Positions 1-12,741 of a DNA stretch of 64,000 bases are shown here, piece after piece. Below the pieces are notes generated by a model that saw only the letters and a list, made by a program, of their open reading frames with translations, was not told where the DNA came from and did not search any database. Numbering within the stretch: the stretch's first letter is position 1; each line of letters starts with the position of its first letter. Origin of the DNA: Paulinella micropora (taxonomy: Eukaryota > Cercozoa > Imbricatea > Euglyphida > Paulinellidae). Both the position numbers and the translations under genes were made by a program. The stretch lies in NCBI GenBank assembly GCA_019918135.1, contig WBZZ01002988.1, positions 180,001 to 244,000 of the forward strand. The letters are read 5' to 3'.

Positions 1-1634
1 GAGTCCAGCGATACAAGTTCAATGCGAAACAAGGTCCTCAAGTGCGACCAAGACTGCTTTTCTTAGCGGCACAATCAACCGATGGTAAAACATTTCACTA
101 TGTTTCATGCAAATGACAAGTGTTTTGCTTCTATTCTTGGCTAATAGGAGATAATGAAATGGGGACGCATTGCTCTTTCGAGAACGGCTCTGCTAAGGTT
201 ACCACCCCCCTCCCCACACACACAAATCCATAATTACGCTTGACAATATGTTTTAAATGATTTTCTGTTAGGCTTTTGGAGAATTTGCAGTCAAGCTGCG
301 AGACAACGGCGATATCCATCACGTGCAAGCCTTGTTTGTGAACAAGTATTATCAAGTTGTACCAGCAAACTATCCTGCTGTCGCACCATCATTGAAAAAA
401 TTTTTCCTTCGAAGTTCAAACCTGAAGAACTTTCAAATTTGAGCAGCGACATCAATCGTTCCTTATCTGCATGGGTGCAAGATTTATGGTAATCAAATTA
501 TTACTTTCTTCTGTTCAGAAATCTCAGTCAGTTACTAATCATAATGTCATATAATTTCTTTTTAATAGTTCGAAAACACCATCGATGGACCGGCTACTCA
601 AGTGTCTTCGAGTTTCGAAGGCGCCCGTTTGCCAGCCAGAGACCCTCAAGCCAGCACGCGTCCGTCGAGCCAAGGGAAGAAAGCCTGGTGTCACCGTGTC
701 GCAGGAGCATCATGATCAGTCAGCATTTGAGGGTGCTCATGCTAGCCCTTCAATCCAAGAGCATGCAAATGCGGCTGATTTAACCAAAGTTTTGGAAAAA
801 GTAACATAGAACACAGTGCGGGACGTAATAAAGGAAATAAAGCCTTTGTTTAAGCTAGGCACGGTCAAAAAGACTAAAAATGCCAAGCAGGATAATGGTG
901 CCATCAACAAGATAAGAGATAAGCTGGATCAACAAGCTAAAAGCTTGGATGCAGCGGCTGCTGCAATCAACAAGTTAACAGATAAACTGAACAATACACA
1001 TGAAAAGTCTGATTTGGAATCTGGGTCTGCTTTGGAAAATAGCAGCGAAGATGAAAAGGATTTTGAAAAACGATGCTGTAATTTCTGTGCAGTTCCTAGT
1101 TCTTACTACTTTGGACCAGTTGCACTGCCTCCTATCTCGTCGGTACCGACTCCTATCTCATCTGTACCAACTCACCAAGAGCTCATGCATCAACAGATGC
1201 AGGTATCACCAGCTTCAGTCCTGGGCCAAGCCCAGGTCTGTCCATCGTGTCGTTCAACTTTCCAGCACCCTAGAGTTCCACAATTTTCTTACTCTTTCCC
1301 TGTTCCTCTTCCTAGTTACAGCGGTGGGATGATTTATCAAACACCACCTCATCCCGTTACGCACAGCCATGCAGAAAAGAAGAAAAAGAAAGCGCATTCT
1401 AGTAAGCGCTGCATTGCTTTTAAAAGGCAGAAAAAATTCACGATGTTGACTAATTTCTATCCTAGCTTTCCTGATCCCGATCTGTTTGTTATTTTGTTGA
1501 ATGAAATTCGTAGTCTTAAGTCAATTCACTTGTACAGCCTGGTACCTATGAATATTTATACTGTCTCACTGTCAATATTATTCAAATTACAGGTAGTTAA
1601 TGCAGTGACTTACAGTCGGTCCGAATCACACTGA
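1..1634 (+). pseudogene. Gene A: broken spliced gene of unknown function (3' part)
   Basis: I do not recognise this protein. Three exons can be read: 1-84 (open at the window edge, donor GTAAAA), about 291-488 (acceptor TTTGCAG, donor GTAATC) and 569-1634 (acceptor TTAATAG); splice phases agree at both junctions. The frame shifts at the A/T homopolymer near 395-405, and an in-frame TAG lies at 807-809, after which the same frame stays open to 1634. The product would have a basic stretch (around RRAKGRKPG), a Lys/Asp-rich coiled-coil segment with repeated IxKLxDKL-like heptads (nt 900-990), an acidic stretch, two CxxC pairs (CNFC, CPSC) and a Pro/His-rich tail ending in a Lys/Arg cluster. The breaks suggest a pseudogene; sequencing error in the homopolymer or a recoded stop are alternatives. 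It could be a host gene or part of an unrecognised transposon. Confidence 0.45.
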
Positions 1635-2215
1635 TACTGGAATATGTATGCAGACGAGGATTCTGAATTTTAAATTTTTGAATCAAGGTAAATATAATTT
1701 TTAAATAAAGTTTGTTAAAATAAGCATACAGATTTATAATACTCATTTGAGTTGTAAAATCATCTTTAATAGCAGTTTGTACTTTAAAGCAACGTTCAGG
1801 TAGTATTAATAACAATTAGTCACAGCCACACTGAAAAAAGTGACTAGATTTGAAATCAGCATTAAAATACTAGATTTATATTATTCAAAATAATAGTTAG
1901 ATTTTAAAACTTTGTAAAAAATTTAAAATTAGATCAAACCATTGATTAAATTTTATAAAACACAATTTAGTTTCTAAGTGCTAGTGATTTGGTAATATAT
2001 AAAACTTGAACAAAGAAAAACAACACATAACAAATCTCTACAGCCGCCAAAGTACGAAGGCAGCAGGCAAGCCGCTACAAAAGGTTTGTAACTCACGGTT
2101 TGATTTTGAAAAATTCAATCAAAAACTAATAATTCATAACACATTTCACATTAATATAATCAGATTAAAAAAAATCCTGAGGTCGCACCATCCAAATGTG
2201 AGCAAGGCAAAGTTT
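1635..2215. other. AT-rich non-coding stretch
   Basis: No convincing coding frame, RNA gene or repeat family is visible. An AATAAA lies near 1704 and could serve the gene to its left. The last four bases, GTTT (2212-2215), match the four bases (read on the minus strand as GTTT, 13897-13900) next to the other LTR of copy 1, so they look like one half of its target-site duplication. Confidence 0.5.
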
Positions 2216-2453
2216 TGTAGGCATCAACCCCCGGATAGCCGGTAAAAAGTACCTTTTCCTGGTGACAGGTGCACCAGCTTGTTTTTCAGTATTATTTGTC
2301 CGGATTGGACCTGATGCCATTTTATTCCTGGTCTGTTGCCGTTTTCCTTTTTGGCTTCACTGAGCTAATATAACGAGACATCATTCTCATCTTTTGAGGA
2401 CTGTGTTTGGTTGTATTACCGACTTTTTACGAGCTATCGTTGGGGGCATTACA
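2216..2453 (+). repeat. 5' LTR of LTR element copy 1
   Basis: A 238-bp repeat with the usual TG...CA ends (TGTAGGCATC ... GGGCATTACA). It is nearly identical to 13901-14138 read on the minus strand and to 50429-50665 and 60800-61036. The sequence just after it, TTTGGAGTCCACATCAC, begins with a TGGAGTCC that may be the tRNA primer-binding site; I could not match it to a particular tRNA. Confidence 0.9.
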
Positions 2454-3237
2454 TTTGGAGTCCACATCACTAGGGTGACTTCTTTCTGCTTTGCCACGCA
2501 GGCAACAGAGTGAATTTTCACTGACCTGTCTCACACGGGGACGTCAGACGAAAACAAATACTCCAACACAGCTCCCTCATAACTCTTTCACAAAACAAAT
2601 AATTTGATTGGTCTCAAGCAGGTGTCTCGTACCCTCTAGCCCAATCAGTATCTGTGTGCTCACAAGGAGACATCAGATACAAACTCTCTGTCGTTCTTGC
2701 TGTTCTCACACAGAGACCAAGAAGAAGGAGGTGGACAGAAGAGTGAAGGAACACACACAAAACACAAACAAGCATAGGGACAGGAGCACAACACTCTACC
2801 CTTCTAGTTTGTGCATTTATCTGCATTATCTCACACATACGTCAGAGTATTTTTGCAAATCTCTGATCGTTTTCTAAAGGTAGGTCTGAGAACCTATCCG
2901 ACCGACTGTCGACTTCTCAAGGAGAGCTTTTCTAGCTTCTCTATTACTATCTGTGTGTAGGTCCTAGTGCCTCATACTAGATACAATATAGAAAAGAAGG
3001 AGGAGAAAGTAATCTGAGTAAGGAGAACAAGAAATCGGAGAAAGTCTCAAAGACTATTTTTCTCAAACAAAAACAAACATACAAACAGTGTTTCATAGAC
3101 GACAGGGAATCTCACTCTACCCTCTCTATTAGTTTCTCTCTTCACTAGTCAATCGACTGAAGGAGGAACAGAACAAACGAACAAAAACCAAACATAGGAG
3201 CTGACACTGTCCTCCTGTTAATTACTACTACGACATC
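2454..3237 (+). other. Untranslated leader of LTR copy 1
   Basis: About 780 bases between LTR and the first gag codon, almost identical to 50666-51451 in copy 2. It is rich in CACACA, GAGACA and AAGGAGGAG runs and holds no long frame of its own; open frames here do not carry recognisable domains. A long leader of this kind normally holds the primer-binding site and packaging signals, but none can be pinpointed. Confidence 0.6.
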
Positions 3238-6200
3238 ATGTCGACAGAGACCGCCGAAGTGAGTGAATTCTCGGAGGCAGAACAAAGAAGAAAAGAAGAA
3301 GAAGCAGGAGGAGGAGGAGGAAGAGGACTGAATGAAGGAGGAGGAGGAGGAGATGAAGGAGTAGGAGGAGGAGTAGAAGAGGGCTGGGATGATGAAGGAA
3401 GATATGGAGGAGACGAAGATGAAGGAGGATTTGAACAAGAAGAGACGGGAGGAGGAGGAGCATATGGTAATCCCTTACCACCTGCCTACACGGGAGGAGG
3501 AGGACGAAAAATGATCGACTTGATTCATAGTGATGGAGAGGAGATCACAGTGGAGGAACAACAGTGGGTGCAAGACCACTATGACCTCACTAAAGAAGAG
3601 TTTGATAACAAGATGGGGGGAGAGAAGGATACCTATGTGTGGATCCCTCAGGATCAAAGAAGAGAGAAAAGTCCTGCTAAAAAGGATGTCTATATCCTAT
3701 TATCAAACACAGCACAGCTCCTCGGCAAACTGGTCTCTGATCCAGAAAAGAGAAAGAAGATACAGCATATCAAGTTTGGGGACACACACACCCACCTTGA
3801 ATTACTCGATTCTATCTTTGGGGTGTACACTCAAACCCTGATTTGAGAACGTACATACGGCCCACGATGTGAGGGTTACCTCCAGTACACAAACCCAAGA
3901 GCAACGGCCAGATTCCTCGCGACTGGTCAGGAGGCAGTCGATGTAACAAAAATGAAGACCAATCTGGGTTCGAAAAACTCGAGTGGCATATTTCATTTTT
4001 TTACAATGGAAATATTTCATTTTTTTACAATGGAAATAAAGGCCTTGGAGGAGGGGAAGGCAGAGATGGAAAAAATCATTAAGGCAGCCGGAGAAACTCA
4101 TCCTGTGATTGATGAGTTAGAGAAGACTGACAGAGTTCTGACCAATATCAGACTGTTGATGGGTGCGTTACTGCACAAGGAGGCATGGAAGAGATGGATT
4201 CCTACCAAGGATCACTCTGTCCTTAAATCACTTAGAAACGCACCACCGGTCGCCAATAAAGCAGGTGTTGACCAATATGTGGAGAAATATAATTTTCTCA
4301 GGTCTGCTTCTGAATTGGTGGCCTTTATCACTCATGCTCAAACGCTGGTGATATCTGAGAAGAAGAAGGCGAAAGAGAATGAGGAGTTCGAGAAGACGAT
4401 GAGACTGGAGAGAATGAAAGCAAAAGTGAGTGGTGCAAAGACACACCCTCCGACATATTTGACCCCACCAGCTCCTGCCCCACCAGCCCCTGCACCCCCG
4501 GGCTCAACTACGGTGGTGGTCACAAACACGGAGAAGAAGGACAGACAAAATATCATAAATGCCTTCAAGGGGAAGAAAGGAGGAGTGGCAAGTCTCATGC
4601 TATATGCCAAGACGAGCTCAGACAAAGACTCTGATGCTTCGCCTTTTTGAGCAAGCTCAAAGAGATCAATGCCTGCATGAAGGCTTTTCCTTGCGACGAA
4701 ACGCAGGAATACGAGGCCCTTGTTACTGTTTTTGACCAATCTCTAGTCTCGGAGGGATTTGATCTGACACAGTACAAGTTTTTGAGAAAGAAGGAGGAGA
4801 TTAAGAGAAACAATGCAACAGGCCTAGACGCTCAGTGTGAACTGGTGGTGGCCACACTCATTTCATATTTTCAATCTCATGGATACCAGCATCTCTGCAC
4901 TGGTACTCTCATAGGATTTGAAATCTTTGAGACAGTGGCGATGAGTTTGAGGAGTGCTGTTGGCTTGGCGGCGACCCTTACGGAGGTAGTTTCCTCCTAT
5001 GGGCTATTCTATGGCCGCAAGTCGATCATCCTCTATTTCTTCTCGGCGTTACACACAGTTAACCCGAGTAAGCTTACTCAGCTCATACAACAATGCTCGA
5101 CGTTTAGCTCAGTGAAGTCCAAGAACTTCCTCGATGGCCATCTTTTTGTGATCCGTCGCTTGACTCAGCTCATAAGCCTCATAAGAGTCAGTAGCGTTGA
5201 AGGGATCAATATCGTTCTTTTCTCCTCTTTTTACTCCATATATCACTCGCCGTGCGGCGCAATCAATCACAGCCCCCATCGTAGCCAATTGGTCATACGA
5301 TAGTAATATTGACCCGTGGTAACCGGGGACGACATAAAGGTCCATGCGGTATACTCGTGCGGATTTTAATTTAAAGGTCAGTGTGATGATTCCCGTGATG
5401 ACCGTCCGGCTACCCACTCCCTTCAGAGTTCCAGTCGAATTTTTCATATTTCCGTCCACCCAGTCCCGGTATCGATTAAAAAACTTCCGGCCGACAATAT
5501 TAATATTCGCCATCGTATAACTACCAACTTTTAATATTGTCTTCAATGTTTCACAATAAAGTTCCGTATAACACAGAGCATCGGGCCTGTGTATATTGAC
5601 TGCGAGACATTGAGTCTGTTCGTGGTTGTTTGCTTGGCCGAGACGATAGTATTACGTCTGCCATTGACCTCTTCGCCTCCATCGCAATCTCGCCTTCCTA
5701 TTTGCATCAGTTATCATTGGTAACCGTGATGTATGAATGGGTATGAGACTACCTTGGGGCTGCAGTCTCTGTGTACCCACATCTTTGTTTTCACATAGAG
5801 GAAGCGTTGGCCCAGTCTGCACAACAGCATTAGAAAGCACTGTGACTTTAGGGTTAAACTTCACAGTCTTCTCCTTCTCTTCTTCCCCCTCCAGTCATTC
5901 CACCACCTCGAAACGATTACCTTGAGTAGTGTCCGGGTAGGATGACGTATCGGTCTCCGAGGCAGTGTTGTAGGCCTGAGCTCGACCGAAATTCGGGTTG
6001 GAGCTTGCCCATGAGCCTCCTCCTCCTCTTGGTGGGGGGGCTGGAGCTCAAACAGCTCTCCCTCCATAAGGGGTATATCCCCGACCTCCTCCTCTTCCTC
6101 TCTGAGGGGTTCCTTGCCACCTCGAGGCCCCTCTCCATGTTCCTCCTCCTCCTCCTGCTCCTGCTCCTCCTTCTCGTCCTCTTTGAGAGGCCTTTAAGTT

Positions 6201-7016
6201 CTTTTGTCTCTCCCTTTCCTCCTTCTTTTCCTTCATCCTCTTCATGTAGGTAATGATTGCCTCTCGTAACTCCTCATCATCACACATATTGGCATACCAA
6301 CCTTCGTTCGCAGCGGCAATCTGAAGCATGTTGAAAATGCCCGGTTCCTTGCCTTCCGTCCTGCTCAGAAAATTTGCCCTTGCTGTTGGGTTCTGCCTAT
6401 CATGATTGAAAGAGCAGTCTCTGTTCTCCATCTGTGCCTTACACTGCAAGCCCGCGAACCACCTCCAACATGCGGTCTTCAGGTCTGGCTCTCTCTGTCT
6501 CTTCCAACCGGCAACTATGTTTGTGTACGTGGCTTGTGCGCCAACAGGTACACCGCCTGCCTGTGCCGCGTGAGCGAGTCCATGTTTGAGCATGCACTCA
6601 TCACTTCTTGAAACAGTGCTGACGGAGCAACGCTTTGAACCGTATTTTCGAACACGTGTGTCTCGCACATGAGGCACTTGAGGTGTACGTTCACCCCCAT
6701 GTCGTAAGACCGGATGAGCTGTCCTGGACCGACGGGAATCCCAAGTGTGCACTGTCACAGTTCCGACATGCCATTGGGACAAAAAGTCTATTGATGACTT
6801 AATCGAGAAGCGAAAGGAGGAGATAATATGTGTCGCACAAAGAAGCCCGTCGTTGGTGAGATTCGCGGAAGGAGTAGGAACAGATGTCCACATTACTAAT
6901 GAATACTGTTTCCATGCGAAAGAAGAGAAGAAAAAAGGGAGGCGTTTGTACCAAGGAGAACGGGGCAAATCCCGGATACTCCACCAGAAACTATACCGGT
7001 ACCCTCTCGCAAGCAA
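3238..7016 (+). pseudogene. gag-protease region of LTR copy 1 (broken)
   Basis: Starts with MSTETAEVSEF and a Gly/Glu-rich stretch, followed by a charged helical region, a Pro-rich linker (PPAPAPPAPAPP), a CCCH-like cysteine cluster and an aspartic-protease-like part that are better preserved in copy 2. Part of the region reads on the minus strand. It is a fossil with several breaks and would not give a normal Gag. Similarity to 51452-55212 is the main evidence; the family is gypsy-like from its pol gene. Confidence 0.75.
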
Positions 7017-7022
7017 CAGCTA

Positions 7023-10000
7023 GTGGTGGCTTGTCGTATGGGAACTCGTGAGCAGAGCAGTGCATACAAGCGGAAGCTCAGAGACCTCGACAAGTTGAAA
7101 TTGATACCGCAAGCATTCACATGCTTTGATGGTTTTTACACCCGTAAAGCTCCTTTGCAATACGCGAGACTCATTGACATGCTGGTGGAGCTCGGTAAAG
7201 ATGATGAGCCGGACACGGTCACGTATGAAAAGACGGGCCTAGATGATGTCTCGGAAGAGGACTTAGGCTTGGAGGAGGACAGAGAACCCCTCAAGCAACA
7301 TAAGCAGATGTCTGATGAAGATTTTCAAGCGGCGGCGCGGAAAATATTGGAAGAAGGAGTAGGCACGGAGAAGGAGAAGGAGCTTTTAAAAGCCAAATTA
7401 GAGGCGAACAAGGAAATTTTTGACCCTCCACATGCAGGTGGTGTCAAGCCTGAAGATTTCACTGCGGTTATTTACAAAATACCGAGTGCGGAGCCGTCAC
7501 CGGCACCACGAAGGGCGAATTTGAGTATACATGAGGCGAAGATAGCGGAGGAGCTAGCAAGACAGCTGCTCAATGAGGACTTTATTGAGAGATCAACATC
7601 TCCAATAGTCTCACAACCGAGAATAGTGCCGAAGCCAGGAGGAGAATGGCGCCTGACAGTTAACTATGCTCGTGTTAACAAGGTGCTGGAGGAAGAGAGA
7701 AATCCTCTCCCGACATTAGAAGAAGGAAGGAGAGTACTGCGGAATGCAAAATTCTATTCGGTCATTGACCTTAAGAATGGCTTCTGGCAGATACCACTGG
7801 AGGAAAAGTCCAGATGGCTGACGGCGTTTGTGGTGGGTATGGAAATATACCAATGGAAAGTGCTTCCGATGGGCCTCAAGCAAGCCCCAGGACTTTTCCA
7901 GAAGGCGATGCAGAAGATGTTGAGCAGTCAGTACGATGATTTGTCTGACGGTGGCTTTATGAGAAGGCGGGGACAGAAGGCGGGAGAATATGCATTTTGC
8001 TATATCGATGACATTATCGTATACTCTAACACAATGGAGGAGCATATCGATCATTTGTCCGATATATTCAGGCGCATCGGAGCTTTTGGCCTGAAGTGCA
8101 ATCTAAAGAAGTGTCAACTTGCCAAGACGAGTGTGACATACTTAGGGTACGAGATCTCCCATAATCGAGTCTCGATATCCAAAGAGAAGAGGGAGGAGAT
8201 TATGAATCGACCGATACCGAAGAACCGCACTGAATTGCACTCATTCCTTGCGATGGCGCAATACTATAGCCAGTTTATACCCGATTGGGGTGTAACACGG
8301 GCTAAAGTGGAGAAAATGATAGATTTTGGAGACTTTGAGAAGTGGGACGAAGACGCTTTGCAAGCGTTTCATGCGCTCAAAGATCTCATTTACAAAGACC
8401 CGAAAGACGGAGGACTGGTGTTAACGATGCCCGACTTTACGAAACAATTCGTAGTCGATACAGACGCATCTAAGTTTGCGATTGGGGCTGTATTACAACA
8501 AGAGGATGAGGAGAAGAAATTACGCCCAATCATGTTTATTAGTAGGAAGTTGTGTGCGGCGGAGAGAAACTATTGCACAAGGCAAAGAGAGGCGTTAGCA
8601 GTGGTGTGGGCCCTCAAGAGGCTGAGAGAGTATTTATGGGGAGGACCTCAATTTACTGTCAGAACTGATCATCATAACCTGTTATGGTTGATGAATCATG
8701 AACAGACTGGACGGCTGGCGCGGTGGCAAGCGTTCTTGTCTTGTTTCGATTTTACAATGGTCCATCTACCGGGAAAGCGAAATGTGGTCGCTGATAGCCT
8801 CTCTAGGCTAGAGTTTAACTCAGAAGTATCGGCGTTGGTGTCCACGGTGGAGATGGAAGACTTGTCCACTGACAAGGTGTATGAGGTCAGCCACATTGAG
8901 GCGATGGAGATGGCGAGTGGAGTCCGATATGACCGCACAGGTCTACGGTACAGTCCACAAGGCCCGGATCACGGGATATGTTGTGAGCTACATACCCAGG
9001 AGGACGCTGAGTGGTCCTATGAGGTATATGAGAATGCGAAGGCGAACATAAGAGAGGAAGAGGAGACGCAGGATGTTTATGCGGAGCCTCCTCAAGAGCG
9101 GAGAAGTGACCTAGACGATGACCCGGAAAGAATCGGGGTACGGCTAGAAGATGGTAATATCCATATAGCCTCGCCTACCGCATGGAGGCAACAACAGGCT
9201 CAAGATCCGGAGTTTAAAGAACTGATACAGTTATATCAGAACCCGGATGAGCTACGGATGACGAAAGCGATCAAAGATCAGATGAAGGAGATGGGATGGA
9301 GAGATGGTCTACTGTGGTACAAGGGCCTTCACGGTCGCTATGCGTCACAGCCGGACAAATGGACCCTTTGGGTACCGGAGAGTCTGAGACGATTTATATT
9401 TGTCGCAGCCCACAATTGCCCACTTTTGGCGCATCCGGATCGACAACGAACTCACATGTTCGTAGCGAGGCGATTCTGGTGGAAGAAGATGAAGGAGGAG
9501 ATAGATCAGGCGGTGGATGCATGCATCTCGTGCAAGATAAACAAAACACCACTGAAGGCAAATTTCGGCCTGATTGGCGAATTTCCTCTTCATGCGGGGA
9601 TGTTTGAGTTTATACACATTGATCATGTGGGACCTTTCCCAGAATCGAAGGATGGTTACAAATACCTCCTCACGGCTATTGACAGAGCCACCAACTATGT
9701 GTGGATCATCCCTGTCAAAGACGTTACCGGCAAGACGACGACCCAGGCGCTGATCGATAGGATCATCTCACAGATCGGAGTACCAAGAAAGATATGTTCT
9801 GATCGAGGCTCGGACGTTAATAACGAGGTCATCGACAAACTATCTAAGTATTACGGGATGAAATGGCAATATGTTACTGCCTATAACCCGCGAGCAAATG
9901 GGAAAATCGAGCGGGTACACAGACCCCTCAAAGCCTCACTAAAGATGTATTGCACGAAGAAGGAGAATCAAAGAGCATGGGTCGAGGCAGCACCATCATT

Positions 10001-10077
10001 TGCGTTTGCAATGAACTGTCTAGCCTCTACGGCGTTAGGAGGCTCGAAGAGCTCAATCTCGCCATATCAGTTAGTAG
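7023..10077 (+). pseudogene. pol region of LTR copy 1 (reverse transcriptase, RNase H, integrase core)
   Basis: A long open stretch of about 1,000 codons. It contains the reverse transcriptase fingers and palm with FYSVIDLKNGFWQIPL and YIDDIIVYS, an RNase H (FVVDTDASKFAIG), the integrase HHCC zinc finger (H..H..CISCK) and the catalytic core starting FIHIDHVGPF and including SDRGSD. The order RT, RNase H, integrase is that of Ty3/gypsy (Metaviridae). It ends at the element edge at 10077; the remaining integrase-tail sequence of this insertion is at 15447-16697 on the other strand. Treated as a fossil. Confidence 0.9.
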
Positions 10078-11977
10078 CGCAGACTACATAGCTCAGGTTG
10101 AACTCCTGCAGCACAAGCAGTTAGGGTACGAAGGATGTGTCAAGTGTTTCCACGTCAGCAAGTTCATTTATGCCGGGTGTTACGTCTGGGGCCACGAGGC
10201 GGGTGCAGACCCAGCTCGTCTGAAGACAGGCGCGGACGCACGACGGCTAGGGAGGGACGCGGTGACTCACAACCATAGCAACCAGGGGTTCCACGACGAA
10301 CCTTGTTTAGCTGAGGTGCAAACAGACTGCATCAGGCAAACCCCAGAGGATGCGTAGCATCTTGTCGAGGGCTGTCTCAAAAGGCATTGTTCCCAATCCT
10401 GGCAGGGGAAAAGACCCTTACTCGTCCACCTAACCACGCGCAGAGTGAGGCAGTGTGGGCCAGATGGAACGCAATGCTGACAAGAACCTGCATGCCTGAA
10501 GGGGGGGTTGTTGTTTTAGATCAGCGATGTGCTAATTTCTGCAAGGTTTTGGGAAGGTCTTGCACTGCGAAGCCCTTTGCAAGTGGGGGAAGCATGACCG
10601 GGGAGGAGTGGTACTAATTTTTAAGTGACATTGTCATAAAGAAAGTGATATTGTCATTGCTGTGGGACCATGATACTGCTTTCATGTGCTAGGTATGTTC
10701 TGGCCCTGCAAGACGAGTGGATTTTTGACGGACTGCTCAGGGGAGAAATGTTGGAATATGTAGTGACCTTGTGTACCTTATTTTGTCTGATGGTAGCACT
10801 GAAACAAAACTCAGAACTTCTTGTGAGTATGATGACGTTGTGTGAAAGGTTTCAGTTCCTCAATGTCAAGTTAATGCCACCCCCGTGTAGGCCTCTCCAG
10901 TTTCATCGCTTGCAGCATGGTGTAGAATCGGTGAAAGACTTCGGCCCTATGTTTATTTATTGGTGCTTCCGCGCGGAGAGAATCATGGGACGACTAGTGA
11001 AAATGGTTCGCAGACGGAACGGAGTAGAAGCACACCAGGCCGCCGTACTCAGGAGGGAATTGATAGGACGGCAAATGTGGGCTGCCTGCTGCAGCGGAAA
11101 GTTGTCTGCAAGAACTTGTTAACGTGTTTCGACATGCGGATCCTCGCCGGGAGGAACTTGCGGATTTTGCGAACCGGATTATTCAAAGACGGGAAAGGCT
11201 GGGCTACAGACTGGATCTCGTGAAGTTTCCTGAGGGATCGCCCTTGCGTGTGTCGGGTTGGCAAAGGCTGCCGGAAACTGAACAAGATTTCTTTAGGTCT
11301 TCATGATTCAAAAACGTCGGTGCTGTGTTTATTTCTTGTTTGAAATAAACATAGGGCCGAAGTTTTGCTGCCTACTATATACATGTATATATATGTATGT
11401 ATGCAATTGGCGTAGCAATGGAGCTCAAACTGCAATATTGCATTGTAAGAAAATGGAGTGATCATTATTGTGGGCGTTAAATGCAATATCGAGGTTTGAA
11501 CTCATTATTCGTAGGAAAAAGCTTGAGCAAGCTGGACGCGAACGTCCTACCGCTATCAGGTTCCAACTCGACGGGCACGGTAGGGAGTTTGCAGAGTTTG
11601 TACTTCACGGTAAAATGTTTACCTGCGTCTCTGGTCTCAACCCTCACCGCGGTCGTGATATCTCTGCTTCGTTTGTGCGTTTGAAAACAGGAGAATTTTG
11701 TAGGGTGGAGAAGGGTTTAGAATTAGGAGGGAAAATTACTAAAGACGGTTCCTTGTGTTGGCTGGCTGTGGTTCCATACAAAGTTAAGCAGGCGGCCGTC
11801 CTCGCCCGACGCCTAACCACGCTTGACAATGATGAATCCACTCACGCGCCACTGCAGTGGATATCAGTTATTAACAAGGACATTTCCTCTGCAGCAGTTT
11901 CCCTTTTGAAACCTCTTGGCGATACAGCAGCCAGCAGCCAGACCACTAGGGTTGTGATTCCAGTGTCTGAATTTTGA
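10078..11977 (+). pseudogene. CACTA/EnSpm transposase, C-terminal exons
   Basis: Continues the DDE-type transposase of 18067-16698. Seen in order: a GCVKC zinc motif just after the join (10130-10150), an exon ending with MTGEEW at 10612, an intron of about 79 bp (donor GTACTA, acceptor TGTGCTAG) carrying two GTGACATTGTCAT-like motifs, then an exon from about 10692 that rejoins in phase as W-YVLALQDEW. It reads LPPP...LQFHRLQHGVESVKDFGPMF IYWCF-RAERIMG-like sequence (split here for length), the characteristic tail block of EnSpm transposases (family usually HLxxHLVDxIRDFGPxxxFWCFxFER). A frameshift lies near 11100; a further frame runs to 11306 and the last exon to a stop at 11977. AATAAA signals follow at about 12012 and 12040. 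Host use is unlikely; it is a decaying transposase gene. Confidence 0.8.
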
Positions 11978-12079
11978 TTTGTATATCGAATCTGCTGGAC
12001 TACAAATAATTAATAAAATTCTAACTAGAACTCAGTGTCAATAAACTCTATGTTTTTGTAATTAATTGTGTGGCAGTAC

Positions 12080-12729
12080 ATAGCTGTACTGGTATTTCCC
12101 CCTAGTCAGTGTCATATTTTGTATGATCAAATCACTATTTATGTGATAAACTCATTTAATTGTGACATAGTCATAATGTCTGTGACATAATCACAATAAC
12201 ATTATTAACCACTGCTACATGGCCATGGTGTGACATAATCACTACATTTGTGATTATATCTTTTCGATTATGAGATTTTGTTATAATATGTGACAATATC
12301 ACCAAAGTAAGACACAATTGCTATGTTGTGACATCAGCACTAAAATTGAGACATATTTACAACAGAAAAAACCTGTTTCATGTCGGTGACAATGTCACTA
12401 ATTTGTGATTATATCACAAAAGTGTGATAATATCACAAACTAATGGGGATCTGTGTGTGTGACTTTGTCACAATCGGAGTGATAATATCACTCTTTTGTG
12501 ATATTATCACTTTTGTAATGTCAGATCACAAAAAAAAGTGCTATACTGTCATGAAGTGATTGTCTTACATGTGACATTAACACTAAGTTTATGACATTGT
12601 CATACTCACGTGAGATAATCACTATTTTCGTGACTTTGTCGAAAGACACATACTCACAAAAACTGTGGCATACTCACAAAAAAGGTGATAAAGTGTCAAA
12701 AATATTGCAATTTTGTTGTGAATGGCAAT
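12080..12729. repeat. Subterminal palindromic repeat cluster of the CACTA element (one end)
   Basis: Roughly twenty degenerate copies of a 13-15-bp palindrome of the form TGTGAYAWNRTCACA, for example GTGATAATATCACA near 12421 and TGTGATATTATCACTTTTG near 12496, some back to back. They fill the space between the transposase stop and the terminal repeat. Clusters of short direct and inverted repeats beside the ends are typical of CACTA elements, where the element's own proteins bind; that role is inferred here. Confidence 0.8.
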
Positions 12730-12741
12730 GTCCTGGTAGTG
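12730..12741 (-). repeat. Terminal inverted repeat of the CACTA element
   Basis: GTCCTGGTAGTG, the reverse complement of CACTACCAGGAC. An identical 12-mer lies at 23105-23116. They now read in the same direction because of the inversion. Confidence 0.85.

Larger units (their letters stand above)
2216..10077 (+). mobile_element. Ty3/gypsy-type LTR retrotransposon copy 1, 5' piece (fossil)
   Basis: Left piece of an LTR element whose other piece is at 13901-16697 on the minus strand. It matches copy 2 (50429-61036) closely over its length: LTR, long purine-rich leader, glycine-rich gag start, and the pol region with reverse transcriptase, RNase H and integrase core. It is broken, with several breaks and a rearranged gag-protease stretch. 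The two LTRs of copy 1 (2216-2453 and 13901-14138) differ at only about two positions, and both are flanked by GTTT, so this was a single young insertion. The internal edge at 10077 abuts a CACTA transposon directly. Confidence 0.9.
10078..12741 (+). mobile_element. CACTA (EnSpm) DNA transposon, distal piece, inverted
   Basis: This is the 3' third of a CACTA transposon whose main part is 16698-23116. It holds the C-terminal exons of the transposase, then about 650 bp of palindromic subterminal repeats, and ends at 12741 with GTCCTGGTAGTG, the complement of CACTACCAGGAC. The same 12 bases end the other piece at 23105-23116. The 3 bp outside are GGG here (12742-12744) and CCC there (23117-23119), which are the same 3-bp target duplication seen on opposite strands, as expected for CACTA elements after an inversion. 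The inner edge shares the six bases TTAGTA with the LTR element it joins. Confidence 0.85.

Noticed and set aside
3145-3481. Antisense Ser/Leu-rich frames opposite gag
   Set aside because: Shadows of the GGA/GAA repeats of gag; the same shadow appears at 51341-51713 in copy 2.
12080-12729. CRISPR-like array of short palindromic repeats
   Set aside because: Repeat spacing is irregular, copies are degenerate and the context is a eukaryotic CACTA element; subterminal repeats explain it.
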